This document shows, in pieces, positions 35,293-48,900 of a stretch of 64,000 nucleotides of DNA. The position numbers and the translations under genes are program-made. Below the pieces are notes generated by a model. That model saw only the letters and a list, made by a program, of their open reading frames with translations, made no database searches and was not told the DNA's origin. This DNA is from Promerops cafer (lineage: Eukaryota > Chordata > Aves > Passeriformes > Nectariniidae): positions 288,823 through 352,822 of the forward strand of contig VZSE01002199.1 of assembly GCA_013398275.1 (NCBI GenBank), given 5' to 3'. Within the stretch, counting starts at the first letter, position 1; the number at the start of each line of letters is the position of its first letter.

Positions 35293-35996
35293 ATTAGCAG
35301 GACCAAAGCATGCAGATGAACCACACCAACAAAATGCTGGCTTTAGGCTGCTTGACACAGACTAACCTGGGGCTAAAGACTGCTACAGGCAAATAATGCC
35401 TGGTAAAAATGTTCAGAGTCAACTTTTCAAAGCCCAAAATAAGTGAAACATAGTCCACAAGTCTTTGCAGGTGTGCAAGAAATAGAAGGAGGACAAATCA
35501 TCATAAAGGCAACCATCAGAGCTCTCTCTTATTACAGATTGTGGAGCTGTAGATGAAAAAAGAGAACCTTAGGGGTGAGAAACTGAGAGGCAACTATACC
35601 CAAATACATACATAGACTCAAACAGCTTGCAAGACGTTTTATGGGTACCATATGGCAAGGACTAAAAGGACAAGAGTACCACTAAACAGAAAGCTGGAGG
35701 CACCAGGGGAGAAGCTATCCTACTCCTTTAACCAAACACAGCCAGGCATGAGCCACAATGCCCCAGTGTTAAAAGTGCCTTTTGAATCTATTTTGTTCCT
35801 TCTGATGAAGGAGGGGGGATTCTAAAAAGAATAATTAAAGAAAGCCCCAATCAAACCAGGATTTTTAGGGACCCACTATTAAAAGGTGCAGTAAGAAATA
35901 GAATAACTTAAAGCTGAAGCAAACTGATTAGCTCCAGATATCCTTAAAAAGGAGACATCACAGTTCTCCCTTTATACTAAGAGGAAATTCTTAAAT

Positions 35997-36530
35997 AGAA
36001 TAATAGAATATGTTGAGTTGGAAGGGACCCATCAGGATGATCAAGTCCAACTCCTGGCCCTACCCAGCACCATTCCTAAGACTGACACCATGTGCCTGAG
36101 AGCATTGTCCAAATGCCGCTTGAACTCTGTTAGGCTGGTGCTGTGATCACTCCCCTGGGGAGCCTGTTCCCTTGCCCAGCCACCCTCTGGGTGAAATACT
36201 TTTTCCTAGTAGCCAACCTAAACCTCCCTTGACTCAGCTTCATGCTGTTTACTCAAGTCCTGTCACTGGTCATGAGAGTGAAGCGATCAGAACCTTCCCC
36301 TTTGCTTCCGTTCACAAGGAAGTTCTGGACTGCGATGAAGTCTCCCCTCAGTCTCCTTTTCTCCAAGCTGAACAGACCAAGTGATGTCAAGGTGCTCCTC
36401 ATAAAGCTTCCCCTCCAGTCCCTTCACCATCCTCACTGCCCTCTCTAACAGCTTAATGTCTTTTTTCTATATTCCTGTAACCACTGGAAAAGTGCATTGA
36501 TCCTCACACAGGGCCAAACTTCTCTTAGAG
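35997..36530 (-). repeat. CR1 LINE 3' end, about 0.53 kb
   Basis: A second intergenic CR1 copy in minus orientation and of a different subfamily from the previous one. It shows GAGTTGGAAGGGACCCATCA, GTCCAACTCCTGGCCCT, CACCATGTGCCTGAGAGCAT and CAGTCTCCTTTTCTCCAAGC. It is 5'-truncated and has no intact coding frame. Confidence 0.9.
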
Positions 36531-39500
36531 GGAGAAGGGGAACAGTCAGAGACTGTCATGGGGCATATGGGAAGGCTGGGCTCTTTCTGGCTCCCTTTCT
36601 CAATACCTATAGTTAGATTTATGCACTCAGAGGGTTTTACATGGGACTATTAGGAAAGAATAATTAGCGTTGTAAGAGGGATAAGAGGCTGTGCTGGTAG
36701 TGGGCAGCCTCCTGATGTCCCTTCCCACTTGTTTTAGATCATACTATAAGGGAAAGCTGCAAGATGTAATGTAAAGGTACCAGCATTATCAATAAATTGC
36801 CACATTTCACTTCTTCAAGATGAGATTTATCTTCTGATGGAAAAAAACTGGAAAGCGTGGTGTTTGGAGACAAGCTACAGAATTATGTGTCTTAATGCTT
36901 CTGTTGCTGAGCTGTAGGTGCTGTAGCTGAGTTACTGCAGTGTCATGTTAAAAGGGAACATGTACTGGTGCTGAGGCTGCAGCTTAGCAGCATCCACAAC
37001 CCCTGCTCCAGAGGGACAGAAGCACAGCAGAGCAGACTTCCTGAGCTCTGCTGGTAAGGAAAACCTGCTTGTGCTGCTGCTGTTTTGTAAATCCATTTGT
37101 CCTGTGGCTCTTGGGGAAAAAGTCCAAAGGGTGGCAGGTCGCCTCCTGGAGAACAGCAACAGGAAATGAGCTGTGCAGGAATAGAGCATGGTCTCTGTCA
37201 CAGCTCGCAGGCACTGCACCATGGGCCCTCTACACCCACAGAGTCCAGACAGCCGCCTTTTGTCACTTATGTCCTTAGAGAATCAGGACTGCAGTGCTAA
37301 GTCCTGGGCAAGAGCAGCTTCCAGAAGCATATGATGGTTTTCTCAATTAATTCTAAAACAGCCCCAACCCCAAATCACAGTAATCTTTTAATTTCCAAAG
37401 CCATTACAAGCGTAATGAAGTTGAGCATGTGAGATGGTCACCTAGTTGCTTACAACAGTAAATCCCATTAGAAGTGAAGAAGTTTTTAAATTACTCTTGG
37501 ACACTTAAACAGATTCTAGATATTGATTATCCAGCATGAGTTGGTTCACATACAGAACCACATTTTTAGTTGATGTCATTACCACAACTAGAAAGTTAAA
37601 ACATATGCAGTATCTCCAAATCACTTCCAGTTTTTTTACCACCTTTCTTTCCAGTAACAAAAGGTAACTCTTTATCCCGTATGCCAAGTCTTTTATTTGG
37701 AAATGGAATGCATAAAACAATGACTTGAACAGGAAAGTCTTGCTCATTTTAAAGACTTAAAATGTTCTAATTTTATATGCTTTATGACTATTGTATAGGG
37801 TATCATGAGGTCAGTGTCAAGAAATGCAAGACAGAAGACCAGTAAACTCACAGTATGTAAAGGTGCAAGAGAAATTTTTCAACAGCAGTGTACAAAAATG
37901 AGCAATGAAACATCAGAAATACCCAAATATGGTATTCCGGACTTTGAGAAGCTACTCTAGAAGAACCAATGACTTGGTTGTTTTGAAATGGCACAAAAAG
38001 GTAACATGCTATATGCATTATTTATATGGAAAACTTTTCACACACATTTAACTTAATGTAAAATTCTAGTTTGCTTAGCAGCAAAGAGCTCATTCCAAAC
38101 AAATTCAAAACAGGCACGAGATACAGCAAATGCAACCCCGGTTTTGCATAGACTTACTTAGGTGTGTTTAATGCTAAAATCAATCATCTGTAGTTACAAT
38201 TAACAGCATAAAGAGACTTTAACATTAATGGGAGATAAATATTCACTTCAAGACTCCTTTCCCTTGCCAGCAGTGTGTAAGGAGGATTTCAGTATAGGAA
38301 AGACTGTAGTCTGTAGCAAAACACAATAGGCAGGCACACTTCTTTATCTTTTTGGGACCCGAATATTTCAATGTTCAGACTTTTGCAGTATCAGATCTTG
38401 ATAAAATCCACTTCACAAAGTAGTTACAGACCACAGGAGCTGACCTGTATGAATATTTTCAATTCATAACAAATGGAGGTTAAACAGCCTTGAGCAAACA
38501 GCATGCAATTTAATAAACGTAAGAATCATTATGGTTTATTTGTAAACTTACTGACCAAAGCAAACTAGAATTCTGCCTTTTGGATTTTTTAAATTGTATT
38601 TTATTTGCTGTTGAAAGGAATGCACTCTATTTCCCTTACTGATACTAAGAAACTTGCTTTTAAAAATCTTTGAAGATTTAAATTTAAAATTTTTCTAACA
38701 AATTTTAAAGTGGTTTCTAGATATAGCTGCTGGAGTTTGGATTTTGGTAAAATAATTCAACCTGATTATTTTTACAAATTTGAAAGAAACAGATCAAAAT
38801 ACCTCCCTTAATGAATTCCATTCCCATGGAATACAGATTTTAAATTGTATGAAAGGTATGAATTGCTCTTTACTAGGCTATTTTTTTTTCTCTGTATCTG
38901 TGTAGTTTGTTGAACCCGTACTTGAGCAAAGTAATTCCTTTGAATGATGTGTTTTTCATCTAAAAAATAGGAGAGGGCAGGGAGGAAGAGGGGAAAAGAC
39001 TGAGGAATTATTCCCTTTGAAACATGAAAGAACTGGCCTAGTAGGTCACTAAATGCGGTACCAAATGATGAAGAATTTAAGAAGCGTGAAGAGACTTTCC
39101 CAGCACAGAACAATGATTTGCATTACATGAATACCTGCTATGCCAAGAAATCAGGTTTGTCAACAATGCAGAAAGATTTCTATAAACTTGCATACATATT
39201 TAAAGAAATGATGTTACAGTTTTTTCACACCGTGGGTCATTTTAAGAAAACTGAAACCCTCTGCCATATTGTGGGCCAAGAATGTGGCAGAATTTGAAGT
39301 TTAACAATGTCACCTTATCCTGTATTTCTAACAATATATTTTTTTAGCTAGGAATTCACGATTTCTACAATTTCCATTATCTCCATTATCAAATGAGAAT
39401 GATTTGTAAGTAGAATATAATCCAGTATTATACCTTTTATTTTTGACAGCCCCCAGTTTGGCAATAATCCTTGATTCTGCTGTAACACAGTGTCATTTTT

Positions 39501-39868
39501 TCAGTTTTCACAGTCTAGTGGCACGAGCACCACAGTTTCAGTTCGTGAGTTGTCTTAAAAACACAGATTTGGATCCTAATTACAATGGTCAGGATGCTTA
39601 GGTTTTCACTGAAGAGAAGCTGAAATGCAGGAAGTTTATATAATGTCATCTGGCAGACTGTAGACCTTGTGAGGACAGAAGAGGGTCTTGAAAGAGGAGG
39701 GTATCAAAACTAGATTTTGGCAATATAGAAGATGTATTGTCCATGTAGTTCTGTCATAAGCTTTAAAAATACTCTTATTAAATAAGTTTTTCCTTCCTTA
39801 AGACCAAGTAATACACAAAGCGAGTAAGAGTCCAGGGGTCAGAATCTTCTTCAGTTCCTAGTTATTTT
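36531..39868 (-). other. Intergenic DNA and probable CLPTM1L 3' UTR
   Basis: The part next to 39868 is CLPTM1L 3' UTR. Candidate AATAAA signals on the minus strand lie at 39441-39436, 38540-38535 and 37697-37692; I cannot tell which is used. The remainder is AT-rich and shows no gene or repeat family I recognise. Confidence 0.4.
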
Positions 39869-39947
39869 CTATGAGCTTTTTTTTTTTGACTTTTCTTCGT
39901 AAGATTCTCCGTACTCATTTACTCTGCTCTTATCCACAGGATAAAGC
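39869..39947 (-). CDS. CLPTM1L: CLPTM1L exon 17: C terminus and stop
   Basis: The coding part is 79 bp after acceptor TTCTGCCAG. It encodes [20 protein letters not shown], then KKKSS and TAG at 39871-39869. The lysines come from an 11-A run, so the last residues depend on its exact length. The human tail after YEEK is different (ATRAPHTD). Confidence 0.9.
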
Positions 39948-42900
39948 CTGGCAGAAAAAAACCCAAATCTTTAGTTACATTACAGTCTCCTATCTAAAGA
40001 AATTAAGTAGTTCTGTGATGATTAATTTTAAAAGTTAATTTCTTTGTCATTGTATTCTCTATTCCCATTTGGGGCAAAACCCAACATCTTTAAAGATTTG
40101 TACAGACATAACAGCTTCTTCGCTTCTTCACAATATGACTCAACCAGTTGTCTCCTAACAGAACCTCTTAAGAGAGATGTATTAGCTCCCCTAAAACCTG
40201 CCTGGAGTCTTTTCTCAAGCAATCCAGGATACCTCTCAAACCTGAAACCAGTGCCCAGCTCCTGTAAGAAGCTGCTGACCACTTAATTTCTACAAAAATA
40301 ACAATAAACAAAAATATTTATTCTTGGGAACAAGAACACACTTTCTGTACCTTCACTATGAACAGTATTTTTTAAGTAGTGCATATAGCTTTCTTCCCTA
40401 TCTGATTTTAGTTACTTAAAGAATCTGGAACTCGACTGGTACTCAACTTACAAGAGAACCTGATAATTTGTTTTTGCAAACCAGATAAATAGAAAGGCAG
40501 AGGAGGGCAGTCCCCCATCAGACAACACCCTTCACTACTGCCCTGCAGAGCACCTTGGAGAGCATGCCTCAGACACTGAGCATAGGGACATGCGGCCCTC
40601 AGCAAGGGTTAGAAGCCCAGAACTCTTAAGTGGGTTTGTGAATACAAGCTTAGGAATTTCTCTCCTTCCCCTTACTTCAGGTATTTATGTCTCACATTTG
40701 ATTTGTGTGGGTTTTTTTGTTTGGTTTTTGTGTTTATTTTTGTAGTTTTTGCTTGGTTTTTCTTTTGTTTTTGGTTTTTTTGGGGGGGTGGGGGAATTTG
40801 TGACTTTCAAATCTGGTGAAAAGAATGATGTGGGGAGGGAAAAGGGGTAACTGACAAAAATTCTGAGTACTGTGGGAAGAGGAATTTTTTGACTACTCTG
40901 TACCATGTCCAGGATTACTGTCAGTTATGGGAAAGTGTTTTTGTTCCTCTTATTTGTATTGAAATCGCCTTTACAGGGCGCCCTGCTCACCATTCCCTTC
41001 ACTATGCTATACATAACTAACATTATCCAGANCGCTCACCATTCCCTTCACTAGTGTCATGGTTTGGGACAACTAGGCGTATACATAACTAACATTATCC
41101 AGACCATACTATGCTATACATTATTATAGGATAAAACTTCTGCTCCAAGTCTATCCCAATCTATACCTCTTTATAGTAACAAGACTGCAACCATCTATAG
41201 CATTGTAAAAACTGTAACAAATATTAAAGGAAGTCGTACCATCTTTGGTAGAGATAGACCAGGAACACAACATCATCTCTAAAGCATGCCAGCCTATGAG
41301 ATGTTGGCATAGTGATGATAAAAGCAAATATATCATCAATAAAGGTGTTGAATGCCTACAAATAAAAGAAAAGTATACTTCAGTTGGCTGTGAAGAAAGC
41401 AAGTCATCAGTCATACAAAGTTAGAAGCTTCCTCCTCCACATTTTAACAACACTTGAAGGTTATGCTGCAAAACTAATTAATGTGAATTTTAAAATGCCT
41501 TCTTTTAATGAAGACCATAATGTCTACTACAGACCATAAGTTAAAAGTAAAAAGGAAGTAGGACTGTTTCAGGTAAGTGAGAATATTGTCATGGGAGGGG
41601 AAAAACACAGACTCAATTTCAGAGAAAACTTCAAAAGAAACTGGAAAAACCCCCAGATTTCTGTTCATTCATTACTCAAATTACAAGATTTACAAAATGT
41701 CACTTCACTTTCGTTTTCTGTAGAAATTTGTGTAAAAATTTGTTAATTTATTGCTCTTAAGAAGATTAACTTAATAGCCTTGGAAAGACTAAAATATTTT
41801 CAGAGCTTTCCTGGAATAAGGGATGGATAATTTTCTACACCATTTCCAATCAACTAGGCATACTATAGGCTCTATTTCTGCAGCAATAATGAAAAGTAAT
41901 TTAACCAAAAGGCAACTCCTCTGGATCTGGCTCTTGGCTACAGGAAGGCTGCACACATCAACTCTTACAGTGCACCAGCTCTAGTACTCATGTTGCAATA
42001 AACTGTTTCAACTCACTAAAAACATCAGGAAACAAACCCAGCAAAGAATATTCACTGTTGGGTTAAAGAACTGAGTCAGTAACGTGGCTCCTTTCCGTTT
42101 AGCAAGCTGTATGCTAATCCATACCATAAGAACGGGGCAAGTAACGTAAGCACAAAAATCACTCTACAAAATGAACCAACGTTTATATGATAGAAGAAAA
42201 TACCAGCAGAAAATGGGGGTGTTGGACAGGAGAAAGTTCTGATTAGTTACAATAGGAGAGCTCTTTCTGTCAGGTCACAACAAATCCATCAATCTGACGT
42301 GACTGAGGAATACGGCTGGCACTTCTCAAGCCTGTGCAAAGGTTTGTCATGGAGCAAAAACAAAACCCTTGGCAAGCTGGAAAAGACAGCCTTTCCAAGT
42401 CAACACCCAAGTGAGTGATCCTACAATGACAAAAGGAAGAACAAACTAAATGCTCCATCCTTCAAGCACACAGGCAGTCTTCATAAGGCACTGCAAGTGA
42501 ACGCACCAAGGCAGCCCATTCAATAGTGTTTAGACTGGATAATTTTCTTTTTGAGATTACCTCACTTGAAGGTACTCTCTATTAACAATGAAGGGCATAA
42601 ACATAAAACCCCCAGAAACTGGAAAGCCAGAGTTCAAATGAAGGAAAAAAACCCAACTAAGCTCTCTAAAACAATGACCACAGGTAAGCCCTCAGACTCT
42701 TCTCTCCACTTCAAGTGAAGAAGAGAGCAAGCAACTTTAAATATCCATTAAAAAAAGTAAAAAACTCCCTCCAAAGCTCTCTACATTAAACATAATTGAA
42801 AACAAAAACAGACTTCTTCCTCTACACACATGCGCCTTTGTTGTGGGTAGCCTATGACATCTAAACAGGAACCATAAATGCTCTGTAAGAAAGGCTGTTC

Positions 42901-45900
42901 AGCAAGGTTGTACTGATTTAAAGGTTATTTGCTTGAATAACCTCCCTCTATTGTTTTTTTAAGTGCTGATGTCTCTGCTCCATTATTTTCTCTGGTGAAG
43001 TAATATTGTGAAATTACTTCACTAATGTACCTTTTGCTCCCTCCTCTTAAGAAACATGCTGATTTGCCTAGTATATGCCTCAAGTACTGTGTTTACTGTT
43101 ATTTTTGTCTCTATTTCCACACCAAACACTGCTTATTTGCTATTCTGCCACCAGCTACATTTCAATCTGTTTTCCTAGATTTACCCTGTTTCCTTAAAAG
43201 CACTAAAGCAGCAGAAAGTTGGACAATTGCTATAGGCTCATAGAAATGGAAAAGCCTTTGAAGTCTCTTTAGATATATATGTCTTAGTTCTTTTGTCCCG
43301 TATCTTCTGTTCGGAATTGGACACCATTTCTTGAGCAGTTTTTAACACTGTTCCTTTTAAAGTACAGATGTTCTGGAGAACTGTAATATATCAGCACAAA
43401 TGAAAAATGGAAGCATTTATGAGTGGAAGCACAAGTAAAAAGGGCACATGGTGATGGCATCAGGGTCTTGATGATCCCAGCACATCCAGCCAGGGTTTCT
43501 CAGGACACAAAGATCAGGAAAACAAAGCACAGTACAAAAACCCTAATGACTGGGATTGGTGGGAAATGATAGTCAAAACACTATCAGCTCTTTAGGGGTA
43601 TAAGAACACAACTAGCATATAGGTACTAATTGAGGGAGAACATAGGAGATGTGGGAGATCAACAGTGGGTGTCCCTTGTTATCCACATCAGCACAGATGA
43701 TAACTGACTGGGATACTTCGGTCTATCATCTTGGTATTTGAATACTACACAAACCACTTGGACACACAAGTGGGTGCTTGTGGATATACAGCTATCAAAG
43801 GGTTAGTGAGCTGATTCTGTTTTTAAATAAACTCACCTTCCCCTCCAAGGTCTGCTATTGAGCTTGGCTGCAGCACTAGGGGCAGTCTAGGCAGTGGGGA
43901 CACCACAGTGCAGCCCCTCTTCCCCCATGGAACAAACCCCCTCACATTTGCCCAGAAGCTCACAATTACCACCCTGGCACAGAACAGTGTGTACATTACT
44001 TCAGCCTCTGGTAGCTCCTGGAACCTGCCAAAATAAGGTCTTTTAGCATTCCTAACTGCTTCTTGAGAACAATCCCTTGTGAGTGATGCACTGACATCTT
44101 CTTAAAATAACGCATTTAACTGAGACTGATAAATTTATCTGCAGAACCAACATGTGCACTCATGCAAGACAGCTGACAGCACAAAAAGCAGTATTATCAT
44201 AAAAACTAGGATGCAAGTATTCTCATCGTATGGAAGTCATTATGAAAAATGAAAATCAGTGCGTTTTTTTTTTTTTTAAGGACAGTTGCAAACAAGTTTA
44301 GTTCTTAAAACCAAAAAAAGTACTGCCATCCTTAAGCTATTTATTATTAGGCTGTTTCTTACAGAAAATAATTTTCAAAATGACTGCACCCAACTTTAAA
44401 TTAGAGCATTACTTACTTTGTATGTGAAAGCCTTCCATGGTAAGTGTGCAACAGATTTCATCTAGAAATAAAAAATATCAAATTGTAATAAAGTCTTGAA
44501 GAAGAGACTAGAAAAGTAGACTTTCATCACTTTTCAGTCTTACCTTGTAGTTTACAAATAGTTGGGGCAGCATAAACAGGAATCCAAAAGCATACACTCC
44601 TGAAGATGAAATATGGAAAACAAACAAATGCACAGATGTTAATCACACGACTGTACTTCCAAAATTAGTAATTTTCACTTATTTTTTCTAAAGAGTGAAG
44701 GTGCATTTAGTTCTTTTGTTCACTTTGGGTTGACTCTTCTCCATTTTTCAATCACTATGATAATTTAATAATAAGTTATTGATGTGTATTACACTGATCC
44801 AAATGACAGCAGTTAATATTCTACTTTTGAGTCTTGGCCTTCATTTGAAAAAAATATGAATAGAAAAAGGAACAGAAGGGACTCACCATTGACAAAACTG
44901 TTAATCAACCAGGAGTACCAGCTACAAACAAAGAAGAGAGTACAGTTATATTTCTCTTCAGCCAAAATTATAACACATCCTATACACCACTGTACGCTGA
45001 CTACTCCAAGAAATGGCTATGTTACAAATTACTTCATGCAAGAACTAAATACCTCACACCTTCCTTGCATTAGGAGGGGCTTCAGAGAAGGTGGTTTAAG
45101 CAAACGATGCTTATCAGTCCATACAAGAAGTTTTGAGAGGTTTATCATCTGTTTTTATACTTTCACATTTTAAGACGTCTGTGTCGATAATCGAATAACT
45201 GACATGAGATACGTGCACTGTGTGTGTAATACTGTGCACTGAACCCTGACTGTATTAAGGCCTGCAAAGGTAACAATGTATTCTAAATATTAAAGAGTCA
45301 CTTAATATGGCACAGTAATCATACTTCAAAGAACAAGTACCATTCAGTGCAAACCACAACAGTAGGTACTTAAACAAAAAAAGTAAATACAAGGAATCTA
45401 AGTTTTTACCTCCTCACCTCTAATAACCTTCCCAGATGTTCAATGGAGCACAATCTTAACAAAAGCGCTACAGACAATGATCAAATTCCATACTTCTGCT
45501 TGCAATTCTGAGAACAGCTAATAACTGTCATGCTATGGTTACCACATTTAAAATTAAACTTGCACTGCTGTGTTACTGACACATTAATAGCAACCTTACA
45601 GCTGTAGCAGCATTTTAGTAAGCCACAAGCCTTTAAAGAATGCATCAGAAAATGCCTCCCAAGACTAAAGGATAATTTACTGCTAAGATTATTTGTCCTG
45701 TCACATTTCCTTACTGACTTAACAATGGCAAGAATTCTATTATATTAATTGTTTTCACTTCCTTAAGCTCCAGCTCATAAAATACCTGAAATACAGTATT
45801 TTGAAATACTAAACAAATTCAAGAATTTTGTCAGAAAAGCAGAATTTTAAAACATTGCATATTTGTTAGCTGCTTACTAAGACAAAAACCTTTTGAAAAA

Positions 45901-48900
45901 ACTGCTTTTCTAATAGCCCACAAATTGCACCTGTTTCTAGTGTGAGTGTTACAGCTCATATATGCAGCAACGGCTTAAAATAACATCAGGAAAAACTACT
46001 ACTGCTTGTTTTCTCCCATCCCATCTGGGCCTAAGGATATAAAAAAATGCCTACATGGCCATCACCATGCTTGTGTTTGCAGGTTTTTCCTACAACAAAG
46101 TCTCATGGCTCTACACTTGCTTGCATCTCTCCAAGACAAAACGAGCCAGCTATTTTGAGTGAAAGGGGACAAGGGTTTCATTTGTTCATGAAATATTGAG
46201 TGTCCAGCTCTTGCTGAAGTATTACTATATTGCAGGAAGTCCATGGCTCTAAAGGAATAAAGAGCCCTTTCGGGAAAACGCATTTGGCTTGCTTGCCATC
46301 GTAGCTATCCTATTTAGGAACAGAGAAGCCTTTTGTTCAAAGCAAATAATTTTGCAAAGGTTTTTGCTTCTCTCTGCTACTGGACAGGTTCAACCACTGA
46401 ATTCCTTTCATCTCTGCTATCACCAACTGGTCCTCTGAACATCAATGGCAGCTTTCTTCCTCTTCTGACTGACATGTATGCAAGCTACTGAATTCTGTGC
46501 TAAAGTAATATCAGGCTACTTGTGAACTATAACAGCCTGTTGCTTACAGAATGTTAAAAAACCATCTAGATTCTTCAGCTTTTGATAGACGGGACAAGGA
46601 AGTTTCCAGTTCCTGGCCTATGCATCAAACTAACAACTGATTTCCATAACCATGTAGAAAAAATGGGGAATGTTTCAATTCCATACAAGATCATTTATAG
46701 AGTTACAGTACCTTTTGTATTTGACATTCAGCAAGGAGTAACCTGCACCTCCAATACACAGTGGATAGAGCAAATATGACAAGTATTTCATAGCCTAATA
46801 GACAAGGAAAAGAGTTTTTTAGTTCACATTCTATATGAACAGATTTTTCATGGCATTAAATAGAAGACAGCCACATAATTTTTTCCTGAAAATCTTTTTC
46901 TATTCCCAAATGTCTGCTATAATTTCCACTATGCTTCCACTTCTAGTGGTGGTGGTGGTAAAATTCCAAAGCTGTGTTCAGACAAGCAATCACCTTAGAG
47001 CTTAGGCACCAAGAGACAGCACAAAGATCAGTGTCTACAAGTAGCTCCTTGCTTAACACCAATGTTGTCACCTATGCTCAACTCCTTTCAGAAATCAAGA
47101 ACCACGTGAACTTTCCTTCGGTAAAAATAACAAGTACAAATAACAACTACAAATACCAGCTTTCAAATTTGTGAGTGGTAAACCTTTCAGACCTCTGTTT
47201 ATGTAAGTCACTTGCAATTCTGCTTCTCAGAGCAATGCCTCAACCAGATTCAACAACCAAAAGAACTATTTCACTGTTTCCTTTCATAAATTATCAGAAT
47301 GAATCTTCACTATCAGATCATCTACACACTGATGATCCGCTTGACAACTGTGAGGCCGTGGAAAATACACTTGTAGAAAAAAAGAGCGAAACAAGTCAAT
47401 CAACAGGTGACATATACAGACTTTGCAGATTGGAAGTCATAGCATTCCCTCTTACCTGGGCATCGTATTCCTCCGTTTTCTTTTCAGAGTCATTGTATGC
47501 ACCAAACTGCAACACATATGAAAACCATAATCACATCACAACATAGAGGGAAAGGATTTGCTGTCCAACTCCCTACATTAAGAAGGTAACAAAGCTTTTA
47601 AAAGCTTCTATATAGGACAGTCATATATTTGTTTTGTGCAGCCTACTGAATATAGGGTAGGCAAAAAGATTAACCTCATATTTTATACCAAACTTCCAGG
47701 ACTTCTTTGCTTAGAAAAATGCAGCAGAATTCACAAAGCCAAAGCAAAGTCAAGCAGCTAAAAATTTGTCAGATACAGGAAGCATTCATGAAAAGCCATA
47801 ACCATGAAGAGGTCAGTTATAGATTATCTCCACATGTCCAGAAATTCTGCCTGCTTAAACACACTCCTTTGATTACTGACACAGGAACAAGCAAAGCTAC
47901 CAGTCACTCCAGACACACAGACTTCAAGCAGCACAAAACCCCAGCACTTCTTGTGAAGAAATAGTGACTATTAGACAACTGTTTCTTCTACCACCAAGAT
48001 AAACTTTCAGTGTAGACTGCACTTTGCCACAGCATATTCTGCAGTCTCAGCACTTCATTTTACCCAGAAGAACCATGTAAGAGTGTACTGTCCCCAGAAC
48101 ATGCCACATCTTCTATTAGTTCCAAAATGGAGAAGTTATACCTAGGTTCATGAAAAAGCCAGTTTCTTATTTCAAAACATGATGTGGCAGCAGCACAGTC
48201 CCACCTATAAAGATTTAGCAGGACTGACAGAGAAGTTCTGAAGTTTCTTGCACCATAAATACATACACATAGTTCTTCTAAAGAACTCAAAGAAAGAAAC
48301 AGGTTTGAAAATGCTCATCCTGCTATTGGATTCAGCCATTCATAGAGAGATGTACACAGGAAACTTTTAATTTAAAAAAACCCTCTTCATGTCACTAGAA
48401 GTCAAGTTGCACAGTAACCTGGAAACAGATGGATGACTCAAGAGTGTAATCATTAACAGGGCAATGTCTACTATACCTGAAATTTGGGTCTCAAACCTTG
48501 CCACCTGATTGTCATTTTCAAAGCCTTCTTCACCTTCCAGAGCTGTGATTAGCAAAAACAAAACATGCACATAAAAGATTATTATACAAAGGAACATCTT
48601 ATGAAGGATTCAGAGAATTAGAATCAAGATTCCAGAATACCTATTTTAATCATCCATTGCATAAAGCAGTAGCAGTCTGATTGCAGCACACACTGCCTGT
48701 GTCTACACAAACCAAATGCCATGTCATCAAACAAGTACAATGTTGTGAGCCTACACTATTAAGTCTCTTTATCAGATGATGTAGTTTAAGTAAAGTAATG
48801 TAGTCGTTCCAGGATATCTGAACTGCAGTGCCTAAGTGCACCAACATGCACCCCAGGTCAGGCATTCAGAAAATTCCCACAGTCACCTGCCAAGCAAGTT

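Noticed and set aside
43226..43262. Possible inverted CR1 tail (CTCATAGAAATGGAAAAGCC)
   Set aside because: Too short and too diverged to separate from chance; mentioned only within the exon 15 entry.
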